Below, one piece after another: positions 11,971 to 25,253 of a DNA stretch of 64,000 nucleotides. The DNA is from Suillus spraguei (taxonomy: Eukaryota; Basidiomycota; Agaricomycetes; Boletales; Suillaceae): the NCBI GenBank assembly GCA_016800925.1, contig JABCPU010000128.1:62001-126000 (forward strand), read 5' to 3'. Position 1 is the stretch's first letter; each line of letters opens with the position of its first letter. Made by a program: the position numbers and the translations under genes. The notes beneath the pieces are model-generated. The model was not told where the DNA came from. It saw only the letters and a program-made list of their open reading frames with translations, and searched no databases.

Positions 11971-12318
11971 TTAACAGCATGGGCAAGGCAAGTGTTTGGC
12001 ATTATTTGGCTGATTAGGGCCGGTTCGTCGGGACAAGCGCACTGCAGTCGTAGTTGAACTCCCTCGTTGCTCGTCGTCGTCGCCAACATCGACACCGTAC
12101 TTTCTCATTTCTTCCACCGACGTAAGTTCGACTGCTTCCTTCGCTTCCACCGCCATTCTTTGCTGCTTAACCGATTCAACTGACGTAGGTTCTGTTCGTA
12201 AATTAGAGTCAACCTTCTCTGTCGTGATTGGGTTAATAGCATTTCCCCGCTTCAACTCTCCTCCTTGAATTTTTCGGAACAATTGGTAAGATTCCTGTTC
12301 ATTTGCCCTGTTACCCAA
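11971..12318 (-). CDS. Small hydrophilic protein with C-terminal CPCC, unknown
   Basis: A 115-codon open frame on the minus strand, between two plus-strand genes. It is charged and hydrophilic (EEMRKYGVDVGDDDEQRG) and ends in KHLPCPCC, a cysteine-rich tail of the kind that can be lipidated. No ATG opens the frame; the first in-frame codon is TTG. A splice acceptor TAACAG just inside the 5' end suggests a short upstream exon near 12,340-12,370. It would be divergent from the Cdc42 gene and share its promoter region. No family was recognised. Confidence 0.4.
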   Translation of the reverse strand: MGNRANEQESYQLFRKIQGGELKRGNAINPITTEKVDSNLRTEPTSVESVKQQRMAVEAKEAVELTSVEEMRKYGVDVGDDDEQRGSSTTTAVRLSRRTGPNQPNNAKHLPCPCC

Positions 12319-12479
12319 CAGCCGAGGTTTTCACCCTCCCCGGGTGCGTGGTTGTCATGCAGCCCCGTGCATGCTGCAGGCGTTCTAAAAGCGGCCCTTA
12401 AATGCGTGGTTGACGCGTGTGCTGACTGCTTTTTTCACCTTTGATAACCAAGTTTGTCACGTAGAACTATCTCAACGAC

Positions 12480-13286
<807 letters not shown>

Positions 13287-13722
13287 TGAATGATCCATCA
13301 CGACGGTACAGCTTGTTCTATCTTCTTATGACTCCTTTACGCCTTGTTCTGCCTCATATATCCTTCTCATCTTTTTTATGTCGTTTCTCTCGTTGCGCCA
13401 AGACATCATGATTTTCCCCAGTCCTGTAGCATCTGTTCTCTTCCGCACGGGCTGAGTGGACCTTGAGGCTATGCTCATGCTCTTAGAGAAGCTGATCTCG
13501 TCTGTCTTTCTCACACCACAATTGATGAGTAATTCGTATTGTTGGAAACTGTTGGGTTTGATAGGAATTTAATACCCATGACGGGAACTTCTTATGTCTA
13601 CTCATTACAGATTAGAGATGGTTTCGAAGTAGGGCAGAATTGTGTGTTGGCGAGCTCTCGAAGCACAGATCTGACTAGGATTTCAGACACTATTCCCATC
13701 ACATACATAGGTCATTTCTTGA

Positions 13723-14394
13723 TTACAGTAGCGACAGTTCAGGTGCCTTGTAAAGATATGTGAGAGCCTGAGAGGCATCCATATAGTGTGATAACTCACC
13801 ATTGCTCGACTCTCGAATGCAAGCCAATCTCCTGTTCCAGTTGGTAGAAGACCCATAGAACGACACTTCCAGAGGCCAACTGCAAGTGTCAATAGGTTGC
13901 ACGCGATATATGCTATCTTCTGGAGAGGAAGGACCTTTAGTGACTTGACGCTTGCCGTTGTAGGCGCAAAGGGTGCGAATGCTGCATCGACAGTGAGAGT
14001 TGTGACAGATACATTCATCGAACAGCGTACCTGCATTCATACCAGCAATATTTTTAAAGGGCGAGAGGAGAAGCATGAACACGATACCCATGCTGAATAT
14101 TTGTACGCCTCCCCCAGACATGTATAACATAAATGCCTGCATAGGAAGGGACTTGGCTGGCGAAATAGCGAGATCCCAGGCGCGTTTCTCTTTTAACGAT
14201 GCATACGACGCCGACGACGCTGCTGTCGGAACTTTGGCTGGTGCTCTGGACTGTGGAGAGCATCAGCTTGGATGGTTACAAATGGGCATGGGACTGACTG
14301 TTGGAGCGAGACTTGAAAATCCTGGAGGAGGAGGAAGGTTCCTCCATTTGCTATGGTCTATGGATGTATACTCTAGGTTGAAGTAGTTGACCAT
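13723..14394 (-). CDS. EMC4: ER membrane protein complex subunit 4 (EMC4)
   Basis: Subunit of the ER insertase for tail-anchored and multipass membrane proteins. Four exons on the minus strand give 173 residues: 14394-14299, 14250-14031, 13981-13800 and 13746-13723 (introns 48, 49 and 53 nt, all with GT-AG ends). Family signatures are SIDHSKWRNLPPPPGF at the N-terminus, KRAWDLAISPAKSLP, the membrane segment FMLYMSGGGVQIFSMGIVFM, then LLSPFKNIAGMNA, and the second membrane segment KIAYIACNLLTLAVGLWKC followed by SMGLLPTGTGDWLAFESR. The tail APELSLL is a 24-nt last exon. Length and order match the family well. It is transcribed convergently with Cdc42. Confidence 0.93.
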
Positions 14395-14901
14395 CTTTGA
14401 AAGCACTGTCTAGGTGGGAGACAGAGAGTACGTCGGACGTCACACCCAACATCCAAATAATTAGGCAATTACATAATTTAAAGTATTCACAAGTACGGTG
14501 GGCGGCCTTAGAATGAACAGTTATCAAGGATGAAGCTTTGAAGTATTGTAACTTATACGAGCTCCCAAATTTTATCGTGATCCATCCGAACGTTGAAGTG
14601 ACTAGCTAATTATAATAACAGACTCTGCTTAGCTATATGTTAATGACTTCCAGCCTGATTCGAACGCCGATGCTACTCCGATGTTCAAATAGTATGTATG
14701 TCATTGTAGTGCGCTGGCTGCCAGTGGATTATCAACTTGAGACCTGAGTACTTGAGTAAACAATATTGGAGCTTCCGTCACCTGCAACAAACCTTGATCA
14801 AAGCGAATGACTAAGTTGGCAAACAAATAACGACAAACAATCTAAATCCAGAGGAGCGTATACACTTCGTACGGGTACCATGTATCCGCTTGATCTCTAC
14901 A

Positions 14902-15681
14902 ATGGCTCACTTGACACGATTTGCCAAATCCCCGAGTCAATGGACTCACCGCGACCTCACGTCATACAATATCAGCATAGTTACCCAGTCAAAAGAACAA
15001 TTTTTCCATACAGCAGTCCTGGGGCAAACTGATAACCCCTTACTCAACGGTTTTATGTCCACTTGGCTTCGACAAGATGCAGCAGATAATAAGGCTGCGA
15101 AATTACTGCAATACATGGAACTTGCGGAGAACGCGGGCGGCAATGAGATAGCAGTATACAACTTTATTGCAAAGCTAATGCAGAAGCTTGAATATGATCA
15201 CGGCAATAGGATCATTTTCTTCCGTCGTGACATCTTTTTTTGTGTTGGTGCATCAAATGCTCCAGCACAGGCCGGTGTCTGTATTATGGATGGTAATAAT
15301 AAGATCGTCCTGCTGGTGCACGCCGATGAGTTGAAGGACCCAGAGCCTCAAGTCATTGCGGAGGCTATCGCTGCGGCATATGAGGCAAACAACCTATCTC
15401 CCGGGACCTTCGGGTCGTTCCATCACCATCAACGTCGACGCTCTACCATCACTGTTCCAGCTATCACTATGCATGGTACATATCCAATCTTCTACAAAGT
15501 CACTGTTACGGCTCAACTATCTGATGCTGTTCGTAATGGACTGTATCCCTCGACCGAAACACGCGTTCTTCGATATGTTCCGGACCTTCCCCTACCCTAC
15601 AACAAGGGGATGCACTTTCTCCAGAACAGAATCGAGATCTTGGCTTGCATGGAGGCATTCAAACAATTCTTGGAGAACTGA
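14902..15681 (+). CDS. Conserved-looking intronless protein of unknown function
   Basis: A single exon of 259 codons from ATG 14902 (MAHLTRFAKSPSQWTHRDLT). The composition is that of a soluble globular protein with no signal peptide or membrane segment. Notable parts are WTHRDLTSYNISIV near the start, IIFFRRDIFFCVGAS in the middle, LVHADELKDPEPQVIAEAIAA, and a C-terminal stretch YVPDLPLPYNKGMHFLQNRIEIL. It resembles lineage-specific Agaricomycete proteins that occur in many copies, but I cannot name a domain. An in-frame TTG lies 12 nt upstream; the ATG is the natural start. Confidence 0.65.
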   Translation: MAHLTRFAKSPSQWTHRDLTSYNISIVTQSKEQFFHTAVLGQTDNPLLNGFMSTWLRQDAADNKAAKLLQYMELAENAGGNEIAVYNFIAKLMQKLEYDHGNRIIFFRRDIFFCVGASNAPAQAGVCIMDGNNKIVLLVHADELKDPEPQVIAEAIAAAYEANNLSPGTFGSFHHHQRRRSTITVPAITMHGTYPIFYKVTVTAQLSDAVRNGLYPSTETRVLRYVPDLPLPYNKGMHFLQNRIEILACMEAFKQFLEN

Positions 15682-17666
15682 AACAGGTGAGCTCTTGACT
15701 TCGTCTGTCGATATATTCGCCCAATGATGATTTTGGAAATCCAGATACAGCAGGTATCAGATACTAGGGAATCCTAGTACTGTTAAATATTCAGAAAAGA
15801 GGGTCTGTACAGTTCAACGCTGCATAGCTAGCATGATGTAAGCTGAGCGCTTACAAACATACACGCCACATCACGTCACCATCATATCACGTGAATTATC
15901 CCCGGGATCACTGCTTTGTACTCCGAACGGTTACGCCAGACTCGGGTCTCTACTATCATCTACTTATCCATACAAAACTCTAGAAATATACAGTTTCGTC
16001 CTGTTATCTTGTCCGATTCGTTTCAGTGTTCCTCGCCATCTCCGTGGCTTGGTCACACATGAGATGTGGATGATGAACATAACATCCAACATTAATATTG
16101 ACATTTAATTATAATTATTCACACCATATAGGTGCTGGCTGAGTCTCCTTAAACTCGTGACCATATGGTGGACGATAGGTTACGGCTCGATTTGCCGATA
16201 TGCCGCAACTTATTTTGAAGTCCGACCAATGTTTGTTCCGAACTGCACCTATTCACGCTATGGTCCTGTCACATGAATCCTGCGTGCCGTGCTCACCAAG
16301 GTAGATCCGCAGAGCATTACTATTACACAATATCACAACATTAGTGGCGATCTATCCTTCGGATTCCTTCCCCGAGCTCACTGAGCAGCCCTTACCCTCC
16401 AGGATATGCGACTCACTCAGGCTGCGCAGTGCTTTATTCCCGCTATGACAGTAGTTGGTGTTGTGTTTCTCACTGCGTATGTTGATCTTAATCGTCGACT
16501 GTGCATTTAGTTGTTATCAAGTCATTGTACCCTTCACTGATATTCCTACTGTTATTTATGTCAACGATGAGTCGAGATTTCTCTGTGCTATCATCTTTTC
16601 TGCATGACTGCATTGTGCTGCGTTTTGTTTCTAATCATAATGGGGTCACCATGGAGTTGACATCTGGTCCTGCGCGCATTCCTACTATCGACAGTTGGTA
16701 TAATTCTTAACAGACATTTCGACCGGTCTATCTAGCCTGTAGTACATTCCCACTGTCTTTTCTCCTTCTGCCGCATCCCATATGGCTTTGAGACAGCATG
16801 TCAATCGTGTATGGTCTCATTATGCCGATCAATATTATCACGACGGCTTGCAAACTCTGTCCGTATCTGTACTGACCCTTGTTGCCCCCGTTGTGTGCAG
16901 AAGAGAGCAGAGATTCGTACGAAGACTGCTGCTCTATGGAAAGCCAGACCACCGTGTTCTACTTCCAAGGCTTCCACTTCTCATAACCTTCCTAGTAAGG
17001 TAAGTGCTTGCATTTATTTCCGAACACCCTGTGCTAATGTAGATTTATTCCCGCTATCATAAGGGAGTGAGTTACATCGTGTTTTACCACTGGGACATCA
17101 TTCAAATCAATTATCTTCCTGTGTCTGTTGCTCTTGTCCTTGAATGGTATTCTTCTCTCGTCTTCGATTGCTCGTTCGCTCAGCCATTTGGGTCCAAGTT
17201 CGCGTTTCGCTGAAATCCCTATGGCCTCAGTGATTTATTGCCGTGCTCTCACTACCGATGTCGAGTTCGAGGTCGCGTGAGGTCTCGATGTTATGTTTGG
17301 GATGAACTGCATTGCTGCGTGACCACCGTTTTGTGGGAAGACGAGACTCCTGTCTCCGATCCTCCATGTCTGACCTTCAAGGTGGTAACGTGTTTCACTG
17401 TCCTCGTTTTCTAGTATCTGCTCATTTCCTTCTGTGTTCCAGAAACTCCGTGTATACTTAGTGGTAATGTCAATCACACTGAACTTGCTGCTAATGATGG
17501 CGAATTAGAATTATCTTAGTCTTCGTCCCTCGTGAGGGCAATTCTATTGTCTCGTGGACGTTCAGACTCGAACTTTACTGTCCATGTCATCTTTTCGGGC
17601 AGTGTCAATCAGGGGCCCATAAGTTTTCAACTTAGGATGAGTCGTCAAGTGGGAGTTAAAGACTTT
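15682..17666. other. Intergenic stretch without a supported gene
   Basis: Apart from one copy of a 68-bp dispersed repeat (16177-16244), I see no gene. Short open frames at 16,501-17,062 have biased composition but no motif. The stretch leads into the tRNA-like tandem array. Confidence 0.5.
16177..16244 (+). repeat. 68-bp dispersed repeat, copy 1
   Basis: Begins AGGTTACGGCTCGATTTGCC and ends TTTGTTCCGAACT. A copy with a single mismatch is at 30557-30624, and a shorter diverged copy in reverse orientation is at about 19004-19051. The flanks differ, so this is a discrete repeat unit and not part of a larger duplication. Confidence 0.8.
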
Positions 17667-18410
17667 AGCCTGGCTAGTGTGGTTGCCACAACAGAATCGA
17701 AGTCTGTTTCTCTTGGACTACGCAGGTTCAAAACCTCCTGAACTACAGTTTTTTCTATCAGAACGCACTTTGACATTCATTCACGGACGGTTTCTTCAGA
17801 AGGTCACCGCAACTGGTCTTAGTCAGGTGGTTGCCACAACAGAATCAAAATCTGTTTCTCTTGGACTGTGCAGGTTTGAAACCTACCGAGGCAAGGTTTT
17901 TTCTATTGAAACACACTTGACATTCACTCATGGATGGCTTCTTTAGGAGTTCATCGTAACTGGTCTTAGCTAGGCGGTTTCCACAGCAGAATCAAAATCT
18001 TTTTATCTTGAACTGTGCGGGTTCAAAACCTGCCGATGACGAGGTTTTTTTTCAGAACACACTTTGATGTTCACTCGTGGGCGGTTTCTTTGAAAGTTCA
18101 CCGTAACTGGTGTTAGCCTGGTGGTTGCCACGACAGAATCAAAATCTGTTTCTCTTGGACTGTGCAGGTTCGAAACCTCCCGACGACAAGGTTTTTTCTA
18201 TCGGAACACACCTTGATATTCACCTGTGATGGGGTTTTTGGCAGTTCATTGTAACTAGTCTTAGCCTGATGGTTACCGCAACAGAATCAAAATCTGTTTC
18301 TCTTTCCTGTGTAGGTTCAAAACCTGCTGATGACAATATTTTTTTTATCGGAACACACCTTGACATCCACTCATGGATGGTTTCCTTAGAGGTCCATCTT
18401 AACCGGTCTT
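17667..18410 (+). repeat. Five tandem copies of a 148-bp unit containing a tRNA-Leu(CAA)-like sequence
   Basis: Units start at 17667, 17821, 17968, 18115 and 18263 (periods 154, 147, 147, 148 and 148). Each holds a tRNA-like core. In copy 4 the anticodon arm is ACAGA-ATCAAAA-TCTGT (18133-18149), a 7-nt loop with U33 and CAA at the anticodon position. A variable arm of about 15 nt follows, as in type II tRNAs, then a T-arm with a B-box GGTTCGAAACC (18167-18177). A loose A-box, TAGCCTGGTGG, lies upstream. The remainder of each unit (T-rich tract, then CACACTTTGACATTCACTC-like sequence) is also conserved. A clean 7-bp acceptor stem could not be closed, so these look like tRNA-derived pseudogenes or SINE monomers, not standard tRNA genes. 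Confidence 0.8.
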
Positions 18411-19548
18411 AGCCCCTGTGCAAATTGTTGATGCAACATCGATATTTACTCCATGGCGAGTCGTGCCTTCGGACACGTTCGAAACACTAATTATATTGTG
18501 CTCTGCATAAACCCCTCCTCTGAGACCTCTCACTACTTTGATTACAGTAGATCGCGTAGCCGGTGAAGTTTCCTTGGCGTTACACTGCCTTGGATATCTA
18601 TGAACTGACTCACAAACTTCAAACTCAGCCCCTGTTGGTTATTTCTTCGTGTATTTCTGAGCATTCAAGGGGTTCGTACATTGATAGGTTCTCAGTCAAA
18701 TGGCAGGGCCTGCAGGCTCCGAGCTTCACAATTCTTTGTCTGTGGGACAAGTGTATTGGTTAATAACGTGCTTACGCTGCTTCCCTTTGCCAACATAACT
18801 AGAGAGATTGTATACTGTGTGACTCGCGTCTAAGATACTTATGTCTTATGCACAAACCTTTGAAGCCGTGCGGAATTCATCACTATGCAGCTCAAGACAC
18901 GGAGCTCCGGGGTCGGGGATTGGCGCGAGTCCGACCATTACCGATAGTAGCGCACTTGTGACTCAAAATTATATTCAACTTGAGGTCTACCACAAGACTA
19001 CATAGAACAAACATTAATCGGACTTCAAAATACCTCGCGGCAAATCGATATCGTCCTACAAGCCATAATAGGCCAGTGGGATGCGGCGCGCTGACGTCGG
19101 CCGAGCCACTGCAATATATGTCAACGAGTTATGTCTAAATTTTCGTTTCTTTTTCACTTACTATAAAGTCAAGCGCCGTAGTGTAGAGACATCTCTGTTC
19201 TTCGAGAGAGACTGAGATGTAAGTCTGTAGATTCTCGTTCGTCAGTCGAAATCAATAGCGTACCTTGTTCTTATAGACCCTTTCCTCCGCCCTCGTTAGC
19301 CTCTTATTGCAAGAAGCATTTGTTACATGAGACGACGGTGACGAACGACGGCGCTGTTGAGCAGCTAGCACAACGAGTCGAACGCTGATAAGACGAGAGG
19401 CCTTAGCAAAAGTTCACGTGTTCTTTGATATCCCCGGCTTATACGTCACGTTATCCTGCAACCTCCAAATTCAAACCCAGTTTTACCAGTCCGTCTGTCG
19501 ACGGCTTGCCTCATAGGTTAGGACTGATCACCAGTCTAGGGTCTCCTA
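18411..19548. other. Intergenic stretch after the tRNA-like array
   Basis: No gene supported. It contains a reverse-orientation diverged copy (about 19004-19051) of the 68-bp dispersed repeat. The last tens of bases begin the conserved 5' flank shared with the F-box copy at 34.8 kb (GGGTCTCCTAATGACACCCA). Confidence 0.5.
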
Positions 19549-20663
19549 ATGACACCCACATTGATTAAAGCATTTAGCAAGAAGAGCATGAAAGTGCTCC
19601 GTGAGTTCCATGCATTATTCTTTTTTCGTTCAGTCTCTCCTGTCAGTGCGATGCCGCCGACAGAATCATACATCCCTCGGCTGCCAGTGGAACTTCTACA
19701 ACAAATCTTTTTGTTCGTCGTTAACGACGGGCCAGACTATCCGAGTATCTTTTCATACGGACGTGGCACCATCTCGGTCAACGTTGCTAGCCCTCCCCTG
19801 GTCTTGACCAGGGTGTGCCACCTTTGGCGAGTCGTTACACATTCAACAGCGGGGGTCTGGACGCACATTCACGTCGTACTCCCCGGGAACGTTACTTACA
19901 GGTTGTCGAGCCATTTCTTCCAGATTTCCTCCAGTGTTGGCTTGCTCGCTCTGGTAGTTTGCCCCTCAGCCTTCGCATTAGTGACCCATATCTCTCTGGG
20001 ATTCGCCCCTATCATGCAACGTCAAACTCTTGGCGACTTCTAAATATCCTCCTTTCTGAGAGCAAGCGTTGGGAAACGGTCGTTGTACCACCCCTTGGCT
20101 GGCTTTACTTGGACACACCTCAGTTGAGAGCCTTGGAATGTGACCCTTATGAACTTCGCAAATTCTATGCACCAAATATCTCTCGTCTATACATTTTCAT
20201 CTGCCAGTGGTCTCCCCAAAACAGAACTTGCACATCCCCATTTAGAAATATCTACGTCATCTCTACCTCCGGGTAGCTTCTGTGTGCTTTATGCTCCGCC
20301 ATAAACAATTTCCCTCATCTGGAGACCATCACGGTAACACAGGTTCTCAGTTATGATCTTAGCGCTAGTAAAAGTTATTCAGCGACACTCGAGTCGATGA
20401 CTCTCCCTTTCCTCTCCTTCTATTATGTCCGGCAAAAGTCTATCACCACGTTCAGCCTCTTTCATCTTCCTATTTTCCGGAAATTGATTTTGGTTGGAAC
20501 ACCAAAAAAACGACAAGTTGATCGTCTTTTGTCAATGCTAGCAGTGGCATCTTTCCAGGTGCCGGTGGTAGATTTTCAGACGGATGCACCGTTGAGGAAA
20601 GTTCACATGAAAAGTATCGAGTCGCTGCTCTCAGTTGTAGGAGAGGTTACTTTTTGTGGGTAA
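19549..20663 (+). pseudogene. F-box-like protein, frameshifted copy
   Basis: Homologous over its length to the open gene at 34,818-35,912. The F-box-like motif is visible: YIPRLPVELLQQIFLFVV, then PPLVLTRVCHLWRVV. Near 19,900 the sequence GTTACTTACAGG is 7 nt shorter than its counterpart, which shifts the frame. The homology continues in another frame (PFLPDFLQCWLARSG, LLSESKRWETVV, FYAPNISRLYI). A further break and stops occur around 20,276-20,320, and homology resumes to TFCG at 20,660, where an intron donor is conserved. Noncoding in its present form. The 5' flank also matches the other copy. Confidence 0.8.
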
Positions 20664-21908
20664 GTTCTCCACTATCTCGACTCGCGCACTTGGCCATATA
20701 ATGTTTTGTCTAGAAACGTGCTAATTCGCGACAAGCGTTAGCGGGGAAAACCGAAGTTACGTTACTCGAGATAATATCATGAAGTACACGCCGATGAATT
20801 CTATCATGTATTGAAGACTGAAGTTAAGTTTCGCATTGAGTTTGTAACTAGTAACATTCTTACTTTGGGCGAATTTTCATTTTCCTTATTCTCTGCCTTT
20901 TCGATACTCATACTACTACCTTCCAACTACTTAGAGGTAGTCAATCTCATTAACGACAGTTACCAACATATTATGTTGAAAAGCCTCCCTCGAAACGGAA
21001 GACTTCCTCGACGTCCTATTCACCAAATTACTCAAGGAAGCGAAAATTCCCAGAAGGAAAACTCACCGTCCACCAAGGGATCTCCTTTCCACTCCCAGAT
21101 GCACCGTCATTAAAGCTCTCCTGCATACTATCTGTGAGCCTCCACCACCTCTGTGTCTCCTTGTCGTCCCCGATGGCCTCATATCTTTCTCAAAGTCACT
21201 TCCCGTGTACTTGAAATTTGCGATAAGCAAATTCAACGCGGGTAATGGTTTATTGAGTAGTCCACGATGTGGTGTCGTCCAAGGGCATTGAGGACGCCAG
21301 GCCAGACGTTCTTGTGAACTTCTTTGTACTCTTCTGCACATTCTGGTTTGAGCTGTAATGAAAGGTCGCATTTATCACAGAAGGCGAGAACCTGTACGCA
21401 CCTTGATTATCTGGCAAATACGCTTGGTGTGTGGAGTAGACATGGAAGAAGTCACTAGCAAACCTTGTAAGCGTGAAGACCCTTGATGATGCCAACCGAC
21501 AACTAATCAGACCGACAAAAGCATCGTGATCACGGGGTCGGCCCGGTGGTAGCTAAAGCATGTCGAGGCACCGGCCCCCCAGTTTTGTGGGAGACGAAAG
21601 AGAGAAACGGCAAGTTGGTGCAATTATACATAAACTGATATTAGTACATGCGGACATGGAAATATCATATCTGTCCGTAGACAATGTCAACATTTGAACA
21701 GCCTCGTAACACTGGAACGGACCTAAAATAAATACTTATCAGTCTCCAATCAACACAGGTCACATCATCGAGACAAGGACCAAGTCAGGCGGGAACAAGT
21801 ACCGACTTGAGTCTCTTTCGAACTCCGACCACTGCTTGTGCTTTTCAACGACCAAGACTCCGTCGTACATAGAGCTCTTCAACCACTTAACATTCACAAC
21901 AACTCGAT
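20664..21908. other. Degraded 3' part of the F-box copy and Rab11 upstream region
   Basis: After the conserved splice donor at 20,660 there is residual coding-like sequence around 21,064-21,200, probably the F-box C-terminus, but no clean frame. No other gene is supported. The last 100 bp upstream of 21,909 form the Rab11 5' region. Confidence 0.4.
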
Positions 21909-22863
<955 letters not shown>

Positions 22864-23452
22864 ATGACGTGGATAGAGTTGCTGTTACGTTTAGTCACTG
22901 TAGCCTTTGCTGTAGCAATTGGGCGGGTGTCTGTAGTTCAGCGTGTATAGTTACATTTTTCTTTCTCTTAATAGGACTCTGCTTTGTGTGCCCCTGAGAT
23001 TGTCATGGTGAAGAAAATTATAATAATTGTTAGCTTTTCTTTGCCTTGCAAAGTTGTTCACCAAAAAGGTCAAAAGGTTTGCGAGCAGCACGACCCACAG
23101 CGCGTCTGATGACATGGCCTGATCTCCTACGACTAACTCGGCAGATCCTGCAGGTTGCGGAATTGCTTCCCTGGCCAATCAAGGACCGATTATTCCAAGT
23201 CCGATTACACCTTTCGGTGCAAGGAACATGTGGACACCAAGTTTTCTGGAGGGGACAGTCTTGAACCAGCGCACTCATGGGTTGGATCGCTGGAAAGAAC
23301 TATCTCGCATTCCCGGTTTAGGGCCACTACAGCCGCTTCGCCATTGTACCATGCTTTGTTGAGTATCAATAAGGATAATGATATGTAAAATATCATTCAC
23401 TTTGTTCCACCGTCCCGGCCACATCCACTCTTCAAGTGGACGTGAGCCATGG

Positions 23453-23460
23453 TATATAAA
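23453..23460 (+). promoter_or_regulatory. TATA box before the 23.5-kb gene
   Basis: TATATAAA, 58 bp upstream of the ATG at 23518, followed by a pyrimidine-rich leader (CTTTCGTCTCTTCC). This is a typical strong fungal core promoter. Confidence 0.6.
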
Positions 23461-23517
23461 CAGTAGGCATTTCCTCTGCATCGTCACCAACTTTCGTCTC
23501 TTCCTTATTATTATATC

Positions 23518-24870
23518 ATGCAGTCAAAACCTCTAAAGGAGTTCGCGCAGCCCATCCTGCATCACATTGAGTTCACCACCATCGACGCGCCCTCTCAGAG
23601 CTTCGCTCATTGTTCACCCACCTTATCTTGCGCCAGTATTTCCGACGCTTCTGAATTTGACAAACAGGTACGAGAATCATTCTTTCTACCTGGTATGCAA
23701 GTCAAACACACAAAGGAGGTCCCTGACCCCGCACAATATGATTTGGAAGGGGATACCAACAACATTAATAGCAACATGCACTATGTGCCTCACGATATGC
23801 TATACGCACCACGGCCCATACCCGCTGACGTCAATAGTATACTTGTACGCGATGACAGTGCCACTCGAATCCCTCAAGTCCGACCGACGTTCGTTTATAT
23901 CCCAACTTTAGTAACCAGGTCGATCGGGACAGCCCTGCGAGCTACTCTTCCTGCACCATTTACTTATTGCATACCGAGGGAACTTATCGAGGCGGAGAGT
24001 ATCATACCGAAAATGATCCACCAAAAGCTTATCGATCTCCATGGAATGTCAATGGATCCACCGCCTTTCTTTGACATGCCTGATGCTCGACTATATGCTC
24101 AATTCATGAGCAACTTCTGCAAGCACAAGGATGCTGTCACCCGCCGATACTACTCTAAAGTTCCTCGAAATCCCTGCTTTCCAGATGACCTGCGAAGCCC
24201 GAGAATCTATCCCATCAAGCTCTTGCAGCGGCTTCTCAACCACCTTGAAGGATACAAGGACGCGTTCCCCGAGCCACTTCCTATGGTCATAATTCGAAAA
24301 GGCGAAGTCATATGTATGGATCCACCACCATGTTGGTCTAATATGTATGGCATAATCATGCATGTTCTCCCTACGGAACATCCACCAAACTCTGAGAATT
24401 TAGAACATCCCGAAGAAACACTATGGTCCATGTCTCTTAAGCGCGGCGTTTTGGCCTCGTACAGGCCACTTTCAGGAGATCGACCGAGTGTGGCCACGTC
24501 TCCGGTTCAATTCGGTAATATGATTTACTCCGCCGAAGAACTAACATATTTTAACTTTGCTGTCAACGTATTCATGGAGGCTCCGGAGTTACCAGGGTCT
24601 GAGCTGAAGGAACCTGCAGCAGCGTATAAAGGTGCATTTATACTTAACGTCATTGATCTCCCTATGCACCCGGCATGTTGGACTGGACTTTCCGAGGACC
24701 GGAAGATGGACATATACGAGCGCGCACCTCAGTTGTTCGGTGGCGTTCCTACTTTCTCGACGTGCCCGAACTTTCCGGCTGTCAATCTGCACTTCCAGAA
24801 TTGGGATATGAATCTTCTTGGCGTCTTGGACGATCTCAAGTTTGGAGTGGTCGACGACAATATTAGCTGA
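23518..24870 (+). CDS. Intronless 450-residue protein of unknown function
   Basis: A clean single-exon frame starting MQSKPLKEFAQPILHH and ending FGVVDDNIS. It has no signal peptide, membrane segment or recognised domain. It is rich in Pro and aromatic residues (FTYCIPRELIEAESIIPKMI, MDPPPFFDMPDARLYAQFM, VICMDPPPCWSNMYGII). A TATA box 58 bp upstream and the uninterrupted length support a real gene. No neighbour suggests a role. I do not recognise the family. Confidence 0.7.
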   Translation: MQSKPLKEFAQPILHHIEFTTIDAPSQSFAHCSPTLSCASISDASEFDKQVRESFFLPGMQVKHTKEVPDPAQYDLEGDTNNINSNMHYVPHDMLYAPRPIPADVNSILVRDDSATRIPQVRPTFVYIPTLVTRSIGTALRATLPAPFTYCIPRELIEAESIIPKMIHQKLIDLHGMSMDPPPFFDMPDARLYAQFMSNFCKHKDAVTRRYYSKVPRNPCFPDDLRSPRIYPIKLLQRLLNHLEGYKDAFPEPLPMVIIRKGEVICMDPPPCWSNMYGIIMHVLPTEHPPNSENLEHPEETLWSMSLKRGVLASYRPLSGDRPSVATSPVQFGNMIYSAEELTYFNFAVNVFMEAPELPGSELKEPAAAYKGAFILNVIDLPMHPACWTGLSEDRKMDIYERAPQLFGGVPTFSTCPNFPAVNLHFQNWDMNLLGVLDDLKFGVVDDNIS

Positions 24871-25253
24871 TGCGAGTGAAAACTGGGATCGTTACATCAG
24901 ACTGGCTGCTGTTAACGACATTTCACGGCTGGTCAACTTTGTGTTAACGTTTCTTGTGGTAGTGCTGTGACCATCATTATTACACATATTTATTTGCTGC
25001 TCCAAATCCTGTTGACTGTGGCACTGTATGGTATGAATGAAATTGATATCGTCGATGATCATTATCTTGAACATATTTTGGCTGATCAAGGTTTCTTTAT
25101 AAGCAAAACCCTTCCGAAATCCGACTGCTAGCCGGCTTACTGTTCAATGGCGTGTCACTATGTCAGAGGCGCTGAGCCGAAGGGGATGTCTCAGGACTTC
25201 TTCCGCTTATCTTCTACGACTGACTTCAACGTTAACCATTCTTTCAACCCGTC

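Noticed and set aside
17532..17946. Open frames running through the tRNA-like array
   Set aside because: They cover only the first units and are not kept in later ones, while the RNA-like structure is conserved in all units.
17667..18410. CRISPR-like or rRNA spacer array
   Set aside because: Whole units of about 148 bp are similar; there are no unique spacers, and the genome is eukaryotic.
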